A stretch of 58,627 nucleotides of DNA, taken from Sterolibacteriaceae bacterium. Lineage in GTDB: Bacteria; Pseudomonadota; Gammaproteobacteria; Burkholderiales; Rhodocyclaceae. Where the stretch lies: assembly GCA_025360425.1 (NCBI GenBank), contig JANYCD010000022.1, positions 1 through 58,627 of the forward strand. The letters are read 5' to 3'. A model generated the notes under the pieces. It saw nothing but the letters and a program-made list of their open reading frames with translations. It was not told where the DNA came from and ran no database searches. Shown here piece by piece: positions 8,158 through 17,760 of the stretch; within the stretch, counting starts at the first letter, position 1, and each line of letters opens with the position of its first letter. The position numbers were made by a program, and so were the translations under genes.

Positions 8158-9111
8158 CTAATTGTCGGATAGATCGTTTTCATCCGATTCAAGGGCGCGC
8201 TGCTGGCGCTCCATAAACTCCTGCATGCAGTCGATGCCGCGCAGTTGCAGCACGGTAGAGCGCACGGCGGTTTCGACCAGAACCGCCAGGTTACGGCCGG
8301 CCGCAACCGGGATGGTGACCTTGCGCACCGGTACCCCGAGGATCATCTCGGTCTGCGCGTCCAGTGGCAGGCGCGCGGCCTGGGGTACGCCGCTCTGCGG
8401 CCTTTGCAAATGCGTGATGATGCGCAACCGCATCCTGCGGCGGCAGGAGGTCTCGCCGAATACGGTGCGGATATTGAGCAGCCCCAAACCGCGCACTTCA
8501 ATAAAATTCTGCAGCAACTCGGGGCACTTGCCTTCCAGCGCTTCGGGCGAAATGCGTGACACTTCGACTACGTCGTCGGCTACCAGTCCGGCGCCGCGCG
8601 AGATCAGTTCCAGCCCCAGCTCACTCTTGCCGACGCCGGAGTCGCCGGTGATCAGAACGCCGATGCCGAGCACATCCATGAACACGCCATGCAGCATGAT
8701 CTTCTCGGCGAATTCGCGCGACAGATAAAGACGCAGCGCGTCGATCACCAGCGCTGCGGACTGGGTGGTGGTGAACAAGGCCGTATTGGTGGACTGGCAT
8801 TCGGTGAGAATACGATCCATTACTGCGCAACCATCGGCAACAATGACCGCCGGCGGTCTCGCAGAAATGATTTCGTGGATGTGATGCCCTGCTTTTTCGA
8901 CTGTTTGGCGATTTCCCCATTCGACTTCGGGAGCCCCCAGGACCTGAATCCGCTCCGGATGCATCAGATTCAAGTGGCCAACGATGTCGGCCGGCGAGGT
9001 TGCGACTTCGGACATTCCAATGACGCGATCAAGATCGCCGCAAATCCACGCAAGTGAAAGGCGCTCGCGCTTGGCTTCGTACAACTGGCCGACGGTTAGT
9101 TTGTGTTCCAT
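8158..9111 (-). CDS. hprK: HPr kinase/phosphorylase
   Basis: A 317-residue bifunctional enzyme that phosphorylates and dephosphorylates a serine of the phosphocarrier HPr. The P-loop ITGDSGVGKSELGLELISRG is at about residues 153-172 and the HprK signature RGLGLLNIRTVFGE at about 208-221. It is normal for betaproteobacteria, where HprK belongs to a regulatory PTS without sugar transport. Its start lies 16 bp inside ptsN, so translation is probably coupled. ptsH and ptsI are not in the window. Confidence 0.95.
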   Translation of the reverse strand: MEHKLTVGQLYEAKRERLSLAWICGDLDRVIGMSEVATSPADIVGHLNLMHPERIQVLGAPEVEWGNRQTVEKAGHHIHEIISARPPAVIVADGCAVMDRILTECQSTNTALFTTTQSAALVIDALRLYLSREFAEKIMLHGVFMDVLGIGVLITGDSGVGKSELGLELISRGAGLVADDVVEVSRISPEALEGKCPELLQNFIEVRGLGLLNIRTVFGETSCRRRMRLRIITHLQRPQSGVPQAARLPLDAQTEMILGVPVRKVTIPVAAGRNLAVLVETAVRSTVLQLRGIDCMQEFMERQQRALESDENDLSDN

Positions 9112-9554
9112 TGCTCGATCGCCTGATGGATGGTTGCCGGGTCGGGAGCACCCAACAATTTTTTGCGGAAATCGCGATCAGAAAACATTTGCGCCAACTC
9201 GGACAATAATTGCAAGTGACGTTCAGTCGCTGCTTCCGGCACCAGCAAGACAAACAGCAGAGCAACCGGTTGTCCGTCGGGAGACTCGAATGGCACCGGG
9301 TTGGCCAGACGCATCAGTGCGCCAATCGGCTCCTTGAGATTCTTGATGCGGCCATGGGGGATCGCAACGCCCAGCCCCAATGCGGTGGAGCCGAGCTTTT
9401 CGCGCGCAAACAGTGCATCGTAGACAGTGGCACGGGCGATACCCTGATGATTTTCGAATAGCAGTCCGGTTTGTTCGAATACCCGCTTCTTGCTGCTGGC
9501 ATCAAGTCCGACCACGATATTGGCGGCCGGCAGAATTTTTGCGATCTGGTTCAT
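9096..9554 (-). CDS. ptsN: PTS nitrogen-regulatory EIIA component
   Basis: A 152-residue EIIA-Ntr protein. The phosphorylated histidine is in GLGVAIPHGRIKNL at about residue 66, the standard position of the family. It receives phosphate from the nitrogen PTS and regulates potassium uptake, PHB turnover and sigma54-linked functions in other proteobacteria. The position between hpf and hprK in the rpoN cluster is the conserved one. rapZ, which often joins this cluster, is located instead at 21807. Confidence 0.95.
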   Translation of the reverse strand: MNQIAKILPAANIVVGLDASSKKRVFEQTGLLFENHQGIARATVYDALFAREKLGSTALGLGVAIPHGRIKNLKEPIGALMRLANPVPFESPDGQPVALLFVLLVPEAATERHLQLLSELAQMFSDRDFRKKLLGAPDPATIHQAIEQWNTN

Positions 9555-9592
9555 CCGGAGGGGGTCGTTTAAGACTGGCGCAGTATAAACCG

Positions 9593-9913
9593 CTATTCCT
9601 GTTCGACTTCGCCGCGCTTGTCGTGGGTATGATCCGTCACCCGTTCCTTGTGCCGCACGACCTGCCGGTCGAGCTTGTCGGTCATGGCGTCGATTGAAGC
9701 GTAAAGGTCGGTTCCAGTGCTGTCGGCGTGGATGTCCTTGCCCTTCACGTGCAGCGTGATTTCGGCCTTTTGCTTGAGCTTTTCGACCGAAAGGATGACA
9801 TGCACGCTGGTGACATGATCGAAATGCCTGATCACGCGATCAAGCTTGGAGGTAACGTAGTCATGGATGGCGGGCGTAACCTCGACGTGATGTCCGGTGA
9901 TGTTCAGATTCAT
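9593..9913 (-). CDS. hpf: Ribosome hibernation-promoting factor, short form
   Basis: A 106-residue HPF/YfiA protein: MNLNITGHHVEVTPAIHDYV at the start and DLYASIDAMTDKLDRQV towards the end, ending in a short charged tail. It lacks the C-terminal dimerisation domain of long HPF. It binds the ribosome between subunits in stationary phase. The start at 9913 carries GAGAGGA at good spacing; a longer frame from 9928 overlaps the rpoN stop and adds MRGNV with no conserved sequence. It lies 11 bp behind rpoN. Confidence 0.94.
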   Translation of the reverse strand: MNLNITGHHVEVTPAIHDYVTSKLDRVIRHFDHVTSVHVILSVEKLKQKAEITLHVKGKDIHADSTGTDLYASIDAMTDKLDRQVVRHKERVTDHTHDKRGEVEQE

Positions 9914-9924
9914 TACGTTTCCTC

Positions 9925-11352
9925 TCAAATAGACTTGCGTAGATTGACCGGCGATATGCCCATGGACTCGCGGTACTTGGCGACCGTGCGCCGCGCCACC
10001 ACGATTCCCTGTTCACCGAGGATTTCCGTGATCCGGCTGTCCGAAAGCGGCTTGTGGCCGTCTTCGGCGCCAACCAGTTGTTTGATCAGCGCGCGGATCG
10101 CGGTACTGGAAGCCGCGCCGCCGGAATCGGTGGCGACGTGACTGCCAAAAAAGTATTTAAGTTCATAAATGCCGCGCGGACTGGCCAGATATTTCTGGGT
10201 CGTGACGCGCGAAATGGTGGATTCGTGCAGCCCCAACGTGTCGGCAATCTCGCGCAGGGTCAACGGCCGCATGGCAACCTCGCCGTGGTCAAAGAACGCC
10301 CGCTGGCGTTCGACGATGGCTTGGGCCACACGCTGTATGGTGTCGAAACGTTGCTGCACATTTTTGATCAGCCACTTGGCTTCCTGCAACTGGCCACTGA
10401 GTCCGCCGCCGGCCCGATTCTGGCGCAGCAGGTCGGCGTACATCCGGTTGACACGCAGCCGTGGCATGGCTTCGCGGTTGAGGGCGGTGATCCAGCGGCC
10501 CATCGACTTCCGTATTACGACGTCGGGGACGATATAACGCGTGTCGATGTTGGTGTATTGGGCGCCCGGGCGCGGATTAAGTGACAGAATCAAGGCGTGT
10601 GTTTCACGCAATTGGTCATCGGAACAATTCAACGCCTTCTTGATACGTGAAAAATCGCGCGCAGCCAGTTGGTCGAGATGATCATGCACGATGCAAAGTG
10701 CCCGTTCTCGCAAGGCTGATTCGGGTATGTCGCGCAACTGGAGTTCCAGGCACTCACGCGGATTGCGCGCCCCGACCCCGCACGGATCGAAATTCTGTAC
10801 ATGCTTGAGTGCGATACGGAGCTCTTCGACCCGATCTTCCGCTTCGCCCAGTTGCCCTTCGTCGAGCATGTCGACCAGATCTTCAATGCGCTGAGACAGA
10901 TAACCATCTTCGTCGAGGGCTTCAATCAGAAAGCCAACCAGGGCGCGGTCACGCGGGGGCAGAGTTGTCAGAGCCAACTGCGCCAACAGATGATCGCGCA
11001 GGCTGGATGCAGCCGTTTGAATCTCGCCTGGATCGCTGTCGCTGTCTTCGTTGGAATTGCGGGTGCCGGAGCCGATCGACAGTTCGTTTCCCCAGGAGAT
11101 TTCAGCGGGCTCGGCATGGTCGTTTTTTTCACCACTTTCCACCCGCTCCAAGGCACGATGCACATCCTCGGGCGGCGAGAACGCTGGTGGCACGTCGGAG
11201 TCTTCCCGCTCCAGCAAAGGGTTGTCCTGCAGGAATTGGTCAATTTCCTGGTTGAGTTCCAAGGTCGACAGTTGCAGCAAGCGGATTGATTGCTGCAACT
11301 GCGGTGTGAGCGCAAGATGCTGGGAAACCCTGAGTTGAAGCGTCTGTTTCAT
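9925..11352 (-). CDS. rpoN: RNA polymerase sigma-54 factor
   Basis: A 475-residue sigma54. The Gln/Leu-rich region I (LTPQLQQSIRLLQLSTLELN) opens the protein, an acidic region II follows, then the core-binding domain (DPCGVGARNPRECLELQL), the helix-turn-helix (LREIADTLGLHESTISRVT) and the RpoN box (ARRTVAKYRE) near the end. It needs AAA+ activators, none of which is in the window. It is 18 bp behind lptB and 11 bp before hpf, the order conserved in proteobacteria. Confidence 0.96.
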   Translation of the reverse strand: MKQTLQLRVSQHLALTPQLQQSIRLLQLSTLELNQEIDQFLQDNPLLEREDSDVPPAFSPPEDVHRALERVESGEKNDHAEPAEISWGNELSIGSGTRNSNEDSDSDPGEIQTAASSLRDHLLAQLALTTLPPRDRALVGFLIEALDEDGYLSQRIEDLVDMLDEGQLGEAEDRVEELRIALKHVQNFDPCGVGARNPRECLELQLRDIPESALRERALCIVHDHLDQLAARDFSRIKKALNCSDDQLRETHALILSLNPRPGAQYTNIDTRYIVPDVVIRKSMGRWITALNREAMPRLRVNRMYADLLRQNRAGGGLSGQLQEAKWLIKNVQQRFDTIQRVAQAIVERQRAFFDHGEVAMRPLTLREIADTLGLHESTISRVTTQKYLASPRGIYELKYFFGSHVATDSGGAASSTAIRALIKQLVGAEDGHKPLSDSRITEILGEQGIVVARRTVAKYRESMGISPVNLRKSI

Positions 11353-11370
11353 TGAATGCGGCGGAGGATC

Positions 11371-12093
11371 CTACATCCGGAAGTGTTCGCCCAGATAGAC
11401 CTTGCGCACGCTTTCATTATGGACGATTTCCTCAGGCTTGCCAGAGGCCAGGACTTCGCCTTCATTAATGATGGTGGCGCGGTCGCAAATACCAAGCGTT
11501 TCCCTGACGTTGTGGTCAGTGATGAGTACGCCGATACCGCGTTCCTTGAGGAAACGGATGATCTTCTGGATATCCAGTACTGCAATCGGATCCACACCGG
11601 CGAAAGGTTCATCCAGCAGGATAAAACGCGGATCAGAGGCCAGCGCACGTGCAATTTCGACCCGACGACGTTCGCCGCCGGAGAGTGATATTGCGGCATT
11701 GTCTTTCAGATGAGCGATGTGCAACTCTTGTAGCAAACCATCGAGATGACCCTCGATTTGTTGCTCATCAAGACTCTGAAGTTCAAGTACGGCGCGTATA
11801 TTTTCAGCCACGGTAAGACGGCGAAATACCGAATTTTCCTGGGGCAGGTAAGAAAGACCCAGCCGGGCCCGCTTGTGAATCGGCATGTGGGTCAGCGTCG
11901 AATCGCCGATGTGGATGGAACCGCCATCCGAAGCCACCAGTCCGACCACCATATAAAAACAGGTAGTCTTGCCGGCGCCATTGGGGCCAAGCAATCCGAC
12001 GACTTCTCCGCCATGCACGTCGAAGGAAACGTCCTTGACGACGGTGCGGGCCTTGTACTTTTTGCGCAGGTTGCTGGCGGTAAGGCTGATCAC
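11371..12093 (-). CDS. lptB: LPS export ABC transporter ATPase
   Basis: A 240-residue ABC ATPase that powers lipopolysaccharide export with LptFGC. Walker A is [20 protein letters not shown], the signature is [15 protein letters not shown], and Walker [14 protein letters not shown] with the LptB-typical IAVLDIQ following. The GTG start at 12093 forms a GTGA overlap with the recX stop; a longer frame to 12219 would run inside recX and has no conserved sequence. lptC and lptA, which usually precede lptB, are absent here and replaced by recA-recX. Confidence 0.93.
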   Translation of the reverse strand: MISLTASNLRKKYKARTVVKDVSFDVHGGEVVGLLGPNGAGKTTCFYMVVGLVASDGGSIHIGDSTLTHMPIHKRARLGLSYLPQENSVFRRLTVAENIRAVLELQSLDEQQIEGHLDGLLQELHIAHLKDNAAISLSGGERRRVEIARALASDPRFILLDEPFAGVDPIAVLDIQKIIRFLKERGIGVLITDHNVRETLGICDRATIINEGEVLASGKPEEIVHNESVRKVYLGEHFRM

Positions 12094-12527
12094 GATTCTT
12101 CGGGCTCTCGCAGTAGGTGGCGGATCACGTCGGCGGAAAACCCCCGTGCTTGCATGAATCTGGCCTGCTTCGCCCACTCGCGGCGATCTGCCGGCGGCGT
12201 ACCAAATTTTCTCGTCCAAAGGGCGCGCGCACGCGTCAATTCTGCAGGAAACTCGGTGACGGCAAGTTGCTGCTCGGCAAGTTCACTTTCTATGCCCTTG
12301 GCGCGCAAGCCCTGACGCAATCTGGCGACCCCGAAACGGTCGCTGTGACTGCGCAGGTAGGCATCGGCGACACGGGCGTCGGAGAGCAATTTGGTTCGTT
12401 CCAGTTCAGCGAGCAAGGTGGCAATTTCTTCCGTGGTGCCAAAGGGTGCAAGTTTTCGTGCCAGTTCAGCGCGCGAATGCTCACGCCGGGCCAGAAGCTT
12501 CAATGCCTTCTGGCGCAATACTTTCAC
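12090..12527 (-). CDS. recX: Regulatory protein RecX
   Basis: A 145-residue small helical protein with the RecX pattern: [19 protein letters not shown] near the N-terminus, [15 protein letters not shown] in the middle, then the third repeat with [16 protein letters not shown]. RecX binds RecA filaments and limits their activity. It starts 3 bp after the recA stop, the usual arrangement, and overlaps lptB by 4 bp. Confidence 0.93.
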   Translation of the reverse strand: MKVLRQKALKLLARREHSRAELARKLAPFGTTEEIATLLAELERTKLLSDARVADAYLRSHSDRFGVARLRQGLRAKGIESELAEQQLAVTEFPAELTRARALWTRKFGTPPADRREWAKQARFMQARGFSADVIRHLLREPEES

Positions 12528-12530
12528 GCG

Positions 12531-13568
12531 TCACTCAACCTCGACCGGCTTCTTCTCGACATCGATGCCCGCGACTGCCAGCACACCGACAGCCGCGCGT
12601 ACTTTGTTCTCGATTTCTCGTGCGAGTTCAGGATGTTCGCGCAGAAAGTCACGGGCATTGTCCTTGCCCTGACCGATTTTTTCGCCTTTGTAGGCATACC
12701 AGGCACCGGACTTCTCGACGATCTTGTGCTCGACGCCCAACTCGACGATTTCACCTTCACGCGAGATGCCTTCGCCATACAGAATGTCGAAGTGAGCTTC
12801 ACGGAATGGCGGCGCTACCTTGTTCTTGACGACCTTGACCTTAGTCTCGTTGCCGATGACTTCTTCGTTTTTCTTGATGGCGCCGGTGCGGCGAATGTCG
12901 AGACGCACCGAAGCGTAGAACTTGAGCGCATTGCCGCCGGAAGTCGTTTCCGGGCTGCCAAACATCACGCCTATTTTCATGCGGATCTGATTGATGAAAA
13001 TTACCAGCGTATTGGTGCGCTTGATGTTGGAAGTCAGCTTGCGCAAGGCCTGGCTCATCAAACGGGCTTGGAGGCCGGGTAACTGGTCGCCCATTTCACC
13101 TTCTATTTCGGCGCGGGGTACCAGTGCAGCCACCGAGTCGATGACGATCAGGTCAATACCGCCGGAACGCACCAGCATATCGGTGATTTCCAGCCCTTGT
13201 TCACCGGTGTCAGGTTGGGAGATCAGAAGATCCGGCACATTGACGCCAAGCTTGCCGGCGTAGACTGGATCCAAAGCGTTTTCGGCATCCACATAAGCAG
13301 CAACGCCGCCGGCCTTCTGAACTTCCGCGACGACTTGTAAACACAGCGTTGTTTTGCCCGAAGATTCCGGCCCGTAGATTTCCACGACTCTTCCACGCGG
13401 CAAACCGCCGATACCAAGAGCGATATCGAGTCCCAGGGAACCGGTCGAAACTACCTGAAGGTCGTTGTCGATCTGGCCTTGCCCCATCTTCATGATGGCA
13501 CCCTTGCCGAACTGCTTTTCGATTTGGGCCAGTGCAGCCTGTAGAGCCTTGCTCTTGTTGTCATCCAT
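12531..13568 (-). CDS. recA: Recombinase RecA
   Basis: A 345-residue recombinase: [20 protein letters not shown] start, Walker [14 protein letters not shown], Walker [21 protein letters not shown], and the L2 region [20 protein letters not shown]. It carries out homologous pairing and stimulates LexA self-cleavage. The start was chosen at MDDNKS; an upstream extension of the frame to 13739 lies in cinA. I see no clear LexA operator in the 31 bp to cinA or just above it, so SOS control here is not shown by the sequence. Confidence 0.97.
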   Translation of the reverse strand: MDDNKSKALQAALAQIEKQFGKGAIMKMGQGQIDNDLQVVSTGSLGLDIALGIGGLPRGRVVEIYGPESSGKTTLCLQVVAEVQKAGGVAAYVDAENALDPVYAGKLGVNVPDLLISQPDTGEQGLEITDMLVRSGGIDLIVIDSVAALVPRAEIEGEMGDQLPGLQARLMSQALRKLTSNIKRTNTLVIFINQIRMKIGVMFGSPETTSGGNALKFYASVRLDIRRTGAIKKNEEVIGNETKVKVVKNKVAPPFREAHFDILYGEGISREGEIVELGVEHKIVEKSGAWYAYKGEKIGQGKDNARDFLREHPELAREIENKVRAAVGVLAVAGIDVEKKPVEVE

Positions 13569-13599
13569 GCTGTTTTTTCCTTTACGTTTTCTTGAGTAA

Positions 13600-14100
13600 T
13601 TATGGCACAGTTCTTGCACCAACCAGATCCAGCAATTGTTCAAGAGCGAAAACCACTGATTGCCGCCGTACCGCCTCCCGGGCACCATTGAAGTGGTGCG
13701 TTCGGGCCACGGCATCCTGACCACGCTGGCACCAGGCAAAGCATACGGTTCCTACTGGCTTATCAGGTGAGCCACCGCCGGGTCCGGCGACCCCGGTGAT
13801 TGCCAGTGAAATCATGGCCTTGGATTTTTCCAGCGCGCCAGCCGCCATTTCCACTGCTGTTTCGGGGCTTACTGCCCCATAGCGAACGAGGGTACGCGCA
13901 CCAACGCCGAGTTGCGCGCGCTTGGCATCGTTCGAGTAGGTGATGAAACCACGGTCGAACCACTCGGAACTCCCCGCAGTATGGGTAACAACCTGAGCTA
14001 CCCAACCACCGGTACAGGATTCGGCAGTCGCCAATATCAGGCCTGCCTGCTTGAGGGCAGCGCCGACTTGCCTGGAGAGACTTTCGAGTTCTGCTTCCAT
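13600..14100 (-). CDS. pncC: Nicotinamide-nucleotide amidohydrolase, CinA C-terminal domain protein
   Basis: A 166-residue stand-alone CinA-C domain: [20 protein letters not shown] with the catalytic serine, [16 protein letters not shown], and [21 protein letters not shown]. The enzyme deamidates NMN in pyridine nucleotide recycling. The ATG at 14100 shares its first base with the pgpA stop codon (TGATG); two GTG codons just upstream are alternatives. A CinA-type gene before recA is common. No N-terminal CinA domain is fused. Confidence 0.9.
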   Translation of the reverse strand: MEAELESLSRQVGAALKQAGLILATAESCTGGWVAQVVTHTAGSSEWFDRGFITYSNDAKRAQLGVGARTLVRYGAVSPETAVEMAAGALEKSKAMISLAITGVAGPGGGSPDKPVGTVCFAWCQRGQDAVARTHHFNGAREAVRRQSVVFALEQLLDLVGARTVP

Positions 14101-14597
14101 CACCACAGCCTGTCGACGGCAATTTTCAGCAGCGCCAACGTCAGTAACGTATAGGCGGCGGCGATCACGTCATCCATCATCACCCCGAACCCATTGTGTA
14201 CCTCGCGGTCGAAAAAACGCGCCGGTTGAGGTTTGACAATGTCAAAGAAACGAAACAGGAAAAATGCGGCGAGCTGCCACAGCAATCCGGACGGCGTGAG
14301 CATCAGCACGGTCCAAAACGGAACGATTTCATCCCAGACGATGGCGCCATGATCGGACACACCAAGATTCCGGCCGGTGATATTGCAGGCCCATACGCCC
14401 AGCGCAAACATCAGCCCCAATGCCAGGGCAAAAACAGGATCGGACGGGATGGCCATGCGTAACAGCGGATAAGTCGCCCATGCGAAGATGGTGCCGGCGG
14501 TGCCGGATGCGAAAGGGGATAGCCCGCTGCCGCAACCACAGGCCACGAAGTGCGCGGGGTGCGAAAGCAAAAATTTCAGCGGTGGCGCTTTGGACAT
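14100..14597 (-). CDS. pgpA: Phosphatidylglycerophosphatase A
   Basis: A 165-residue membrane protein of the PgpA family. The family loop CGSGLSPFASGTAGTIFAW is at about residues 23-41 and the acidic motif VWDEIVPFW at about 90-98, with about four hydrophobic segments. It removes phosphate from phosphatidylglycerophosphate to give phosphatidylglycerol. It follows thiL after 6 bp, the nusB-thiL-pgpA order found in E. coli. Confidence 0.93.
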   Translation of the reverse strand: MSKAPPLKFLLSHPAHFVACGCGSGLSPFASGTAGTIFAWATYPLLRMAIPSDPVFALALGLMFALGVWACNITGRNLGVSDHGAIVWDEIVPFWTVLMLTPSGLLWQLAAFFLFRFFDIVKPQPARFFDREVHNGFGVMMDDVIAAAYTLLTLALLKIAVDRLW

Positions 14598-14603
14598 GTC
14601 GCT

Positions 14604-15563
14604 TTATTTGAAATGATCGTAACCACGTTTATCGAAAGGGACGGGCTTGCCCGCGCTGTCCATCAGGCTGACTTCGCCGGCTGTTCCGGAATCAATTGTC
14701 CCTATGCAAGTCAGCGTCAACGGAAGGCTTTCGGATAGCGCAATTATCTCAGCATGCCGGGTCGCAGAGGCCGTAAATAACAACTCGTAGTCATCGCCGC
14801 CGGACAGCAGGCAATCTGTTGCCAGGATATGTTCGATGCCGGTGTTGCAAGCTGCTTGCGGAAGTTGCTCCAAGTACACGGTTGCAGCGACTTTTGACGT
14901 TTCGAGTATGTGCCCGAGGTCGGCCAGCACGCCATCCGAAACGTCGATAGCGGCGTGGGCCATGCCGCGTAGCGCCAGGCCCAGCGCTACGCGGGGCTGT
15001 GGCCGATGCAACGCCGCGAGACAAGCAATTTGCGCCGTTGGATTCAGCACGCAGCGCTGCTGCAAATGCGCAAGACCCAGGGCGGCAAGGCCGGGCGTGC
15101 CGGAAATCCAGATTTCGTCACCCGGTTGTGCACCGGAACGAAGCAAGGCCTGACCATCAGGCACCTCGCCGAAAATAGTGACGCAGAAAGCCATCGGACC
15201 GCGCGTCGTGTCGCCACCGATCACATCGATGCCAAAAGCTTTAGCGCACGCAAAAAAACCATTGGCGAACGCGGCAACCCATGGTTCGTCCACCTCGGGC
15301 AGTGCCACAGCCAGTAGCGCCCATCGCGGTTCAGCGGCCATCGCTGCCATATCTGAAACGTTCACTGCAAGGGTTTTCCAGCCAAGACTTTCAGGGGCTG
15401 AATTCGGCAGAAAATGGGTGCCGGCGATCAGCATGTCGGTAGAGACCACCAATTCCCTGCCCGGCGCCGCTTTGACAATGGCACCATCATCGCCAGCCCC
15501 TAGCACGGTATGTGTGAGGGAGCGTTTGAAGTAGCGATTGATCAGGGCAAATTCGGAGGGCAT
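14604..15563 (-). CDS. thiL: Thiamine-monophosphate kinase
   Basis: A 319-residue member of the AIR-synthase/ThiL family that makes thiamine diphosphate from thiamine monophosphate. Motifs are VLGAGDDGAIVKA, VVSTDMLIAGTHFLP, DVIGGDTTRGPMAFC and LSGGDDYELLFTA. The start is MPSEFALINRYF at 15563; the frame extends to 15737 but that part overlaps nusB and is not conserved. It lies 58 bp behind nusB. Confidence 0.95.
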   Translation of the reverse strand: MPSEFALINRYFKRSLTHTVLGAGDDGAIVKAAPGRELVVSTDMLIAGTHFLPNSAPESLGWKTLAVNVSDMAAMAAEPRWALLAVALPEVDEPWVAAFANGFFACAKAFGIDVIGGDTTRGPMAFCVTIFGEVPDGQALLRSGAQPGDEIWISGTPGLAALGLAHLQQRCVLNPTAQIACLAALHRPQPRVALGLALRGMAHAAIDVSDGVLADLGHILETSKVAATVYLEQLPQAACNTGIEHILATDCLLSGGDDYELLFTASATRHAEIIALSESLPLTLTCIGTIDSGTAGEVSLMDSAGKPVPFDKRGYDHFK

Positions 15564-15621
15564 GGTCGGGAACTGCGGAAATACTGGAAGCAAACTTTGT
15601 CGCTTCTCTACTCTTGAGTCT

Positions 15622-16152
15622 CTAGTCGCCGAAAGGCATTTCTTGCTGCGCTTTTCCCTGTTCCACAGCAGCGCTTTCTTTCGACGCAGGCTTTTCAACT
15701 GGTGCGGGCCGCACCAGTGGCGAACCTTTCGATTCAAAAGGGCGCAGCGCTGGCGCTATTTTATCGAGCACGCCATTGACAAACTTGTGCCCGTCGGTTC
15801 CGCCGAAGGTCTTGGCCAATTCAATGGCTTCGTTGATCACCACACGGTAGGGCGTTTCGGGTTGGCGCTTCAGCTCAAAGACGGCGAGCAGCAAGATGCA
15901 GCGTTCAATCGGCGAAACCTCGATCCATGGGCGGGACAGATACGGCTCGATCTCGTTACGCAAGGCGTCGGCATCCGTCAGTGTGCCATGCAAAAGATTT
16001 GTGTACAGGTCGTTGTCCGCCTTGTCGAAACCTGGAACGCTTTCCGCCTGAACAGTGATGGCAGCCTCATCCTGGCCACCTACCTGCCACTGATACAGGC
16101 CTTGCACGACAAATTCTCTTGCTCTGTGGCGCGGTGAACGCGCGGAACTCAC
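15622..16152 (-). CDS. nusB: Transcription antitermination factor NusB
   Basis: A 176-residue all-helical NusB. Typical parts are [15 protein letters not shown] at the start, [20 protein letters not shown] and [20 protein letters not shown]. It joins NusE on boxA RNA for antitermination of rRNA operons. A C-terminal extension of about 30 residues rich in Pro, Ala, Glu and Lys follows the conserved fold and is longer than in E. coli NusB. It overlaps ribH by 4 bp (ATGA). Confidence 0.94.
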   Translation of the reverse strand: MSSARSPRHRAREFVVQGLYQWQVGGQDEAAITVQAESVPGFDKADNDLYTNLLHGTLTDADALRNEIEPYLSRPWIEVSPIERCILLLAVFELKRQPETPYRVVINEAIELAKTFGGTDGHKFVNGVLDKIAPALRPFESKGSPLVRPAPVEKPASKESAAVEQGKAQQEMPFGD

Positions 16153-16619
16153 TTGATCGCCTTCTGCAGATTGGCCATTTCAATCGCAGCGCGGGCGGCA
16201 TCGCCGCCTTTTTCGACCATCCGCGCCAACGCCTGATCATCATTCTCTGTCGTCAGTACGGCATTGGCAATGGGAATGCCGGTGGTAAGTTGCACATCGC
16301 TGATGCCACGCGCGGATTCATTGGACACAATCTCGAAATGATAGGTCTCGCCGCGTATTACGCAACCAAGCGCCACCAGCGCATCGACATTGGCGCTTTG
16401 GGTCAGGCGCTGCAAAGCCAGGGGCAATTCCAGTGCGCCTGGCACGGTGACCAACAGTATGTTTTCCGATTTGACGCCGAGGCGTTGCAATTCATCCAAA
16501 CAGCCTGATAGAAGGCCCTCGCCAATCTCCGGGCTGAAACGGCTCATGGCGATGCCGACGCGCAGCGCTGCCCCATCAAGGTCGGGTTCGATTTCGCGGA
16601 TGTCGTGTTTACGCGCCAA
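16149..16619 (-). CDS. ribH: 6,7-dimethyl-8-ribityllumazine synthase
   Basis: A 156-residue lumazine synthase. It carries [34 protein letters not shown] with the catalytic histidine, and [13 protein letters not shown]. It condenses 3,4-dihydroxybutanone phosphate with the ribitylamino-pyrimidine. The N-terminal substrate motif reads SRFSPEI where SRFN is more common, a mild change. The start overlaps the end of the RibB gene by 11 bp. Confidence 0.95.
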   Translation of the reverse strand: MARKHDIREIEPDLDGAALRVGIAMSRFSPEIGEGLLSGCLDELQRLGVKSENILLVTVPGALELPLALQRLTQSANVDALVALGCVIRGETYHFEIVSNESARGISDVQLTTGIPIANAVLTTENDDQALARMVEKGGDAARAAIEMANLQKAIK

Positions 16620-17727
16620 GGGTTTCCTCCGCTTCTTCAGGCTCTAGGTAACCGCAGATTTCCAGATCAAAGCCCGTCATGCTGGGCATCTTGCGCGGCG
16701 TCATCATCAAGCGCATTTTGCGTACCCCGATATCGCGCAGGATTTGTGCGCCGATGCCGTAGAGGCGCGTATCCCAATTCGTGGTGGGGGCTCCGTCCAC
16801 CCGCTCCGCAGTGAGTGCCGTAATGACTTCCTTGCTGATCTCCTTGCGTTGCAATAACACCAGGACGCCATTGCCCTGGTGGGCGATGATGCTCATCGCC
16901 TTGTCTATGGTGAAGGAATAAGGCTGGCTGTTGAAATCAAGAAAGTCGAGGATCGAAAGGTGTTGGTGCACCCGTACCAGCGTTTGCTTCGTCGGATTGA
17001 TCTCGCCGCGAATCATGGCGAAATGGACTTCGCCACTCGTTTGGTCGGTATATGCGCGCAATCTGAATGGGCCGTGCGCACCAATGACTTCGCGCTCGGC
17101 GACACATTCCACCAGTTTTTCATTCTCGCTGCGATAGTGGATCAGGTCGCGAATGGTGCCTACTTTGAGCTTGTGTTCGCGGGCGAATACCAGCAAATCG
17201 GGCAACCGCGCCATGGTGCCGTCTTCCTTGAGTATTTCGCAAATCACGGCGGCCGGCTCTTTGCCTGCCAGCCGGGCCAGATCACTGCCGGCTTCGGTAT
17301 GCCCTGCACGTACCAGCACGCCACCGTTTTGCGCCATCAACGGAAAGATGTGGCCCGGTTGAACAATGTCCGAAGCCTTTGCATTCTTTGCTACCGCCGC
17401 TTGTATCGTGCGGGCCCGGTCATGGGCAGAAATTCCAGTGGTCACACCTTCCGCCGCTTCGATGGAAACGGTGAACGCGGTGCCGTGGGACGATTTATTG
17501 TCGCGCACCATTTGCGCCAAGTTGAGTTGCTGACAACGGCTTTCCGTCACGGTCAGGCAGATGAGGCCACGACCGTGTTTGGCCATGAAGTTGATCGCCT
17601 CGGGCGTCACATGTTCGGCCGACATGACCAGATCGCCTTCATTCTCGCGATCCTCTTCGTCAACGAGAACAACGATGCGACCGACTCGCATCTCGGCGAT
17701 GATGTCCTGAATCGGGCTGATACTCAT
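16609..17727 (-). CDS. ribBA: 3,4-dihydroxy-2-butanone-4-phosphate synthase fused to a degenerate GTP cyclohydrolase II domain (RibBX type)
   Basis: A 372-residue two-domain protein. The N-terminal RibB domain (about 1-205) is intact: [42 protein letters not shown] and [16 protein letters not shown]. The C-terminal half is recognisable as GTP cyclohydrolase II by position and by segments such as [13 protein letters not shown]. It lacks the zinc cysteine cluster (SEC and CDCG motifs) and the NIGL catalytic segment, so it should not open GTP. Such proteins are known as RibBX. A separate RibA must then exist elsewhere. It sits between ribE and ribH in the flavin part of the operon. Confidence 0.9.
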   Translation of the reverse strand: MSISPIQDIIAEMRVGRIVVLVDEEDRENEGDLVMSAEHVTPEAINFMAKHGRGLICLTVTESRCQQLNLAQMVRDNKSSHGTAFTVSIEAAEGVTTGISAHDRARTIQAAVAKNAKASDIVQPGHIFPLMAQNGGVLVRAGHTEAGSDLARLAGKEPAAVICEILKEDGTMARLPDLLVFAREHKLKVGTIRDLIHYRSENEKLVECVAEREVIGAHGPFRLRAYTDQTSGEVHFAMIRGEINPTKQTLVRVHQHLSILDFLDFNSQPYSFTIDKAMSIIAHQGNGVLVLLQRKEISKEVITALTAERVDGAPTTNWDTRLYGIGAQILRDIGVRKMRLMMTPRKMPSMTGFDLEICGYLEPEEAEETLGA

Positions 17728-17760
17728 GGAATGGCGCCGCTGCTGAAAGGGCTGGCCATT

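Noticed and set aside
12117..13082. A 321-codon plus-strand reading frame
   Set aside because: It lies opposite recX and recA, which are certain; it is a high-GC antisense shadow with no recognisable sequence.
13569..13700. A LexA operator upstream of recA
   Set aside because: Only a CTGT half is seen near 13610; the second half does not match, so no operator can be claimed.
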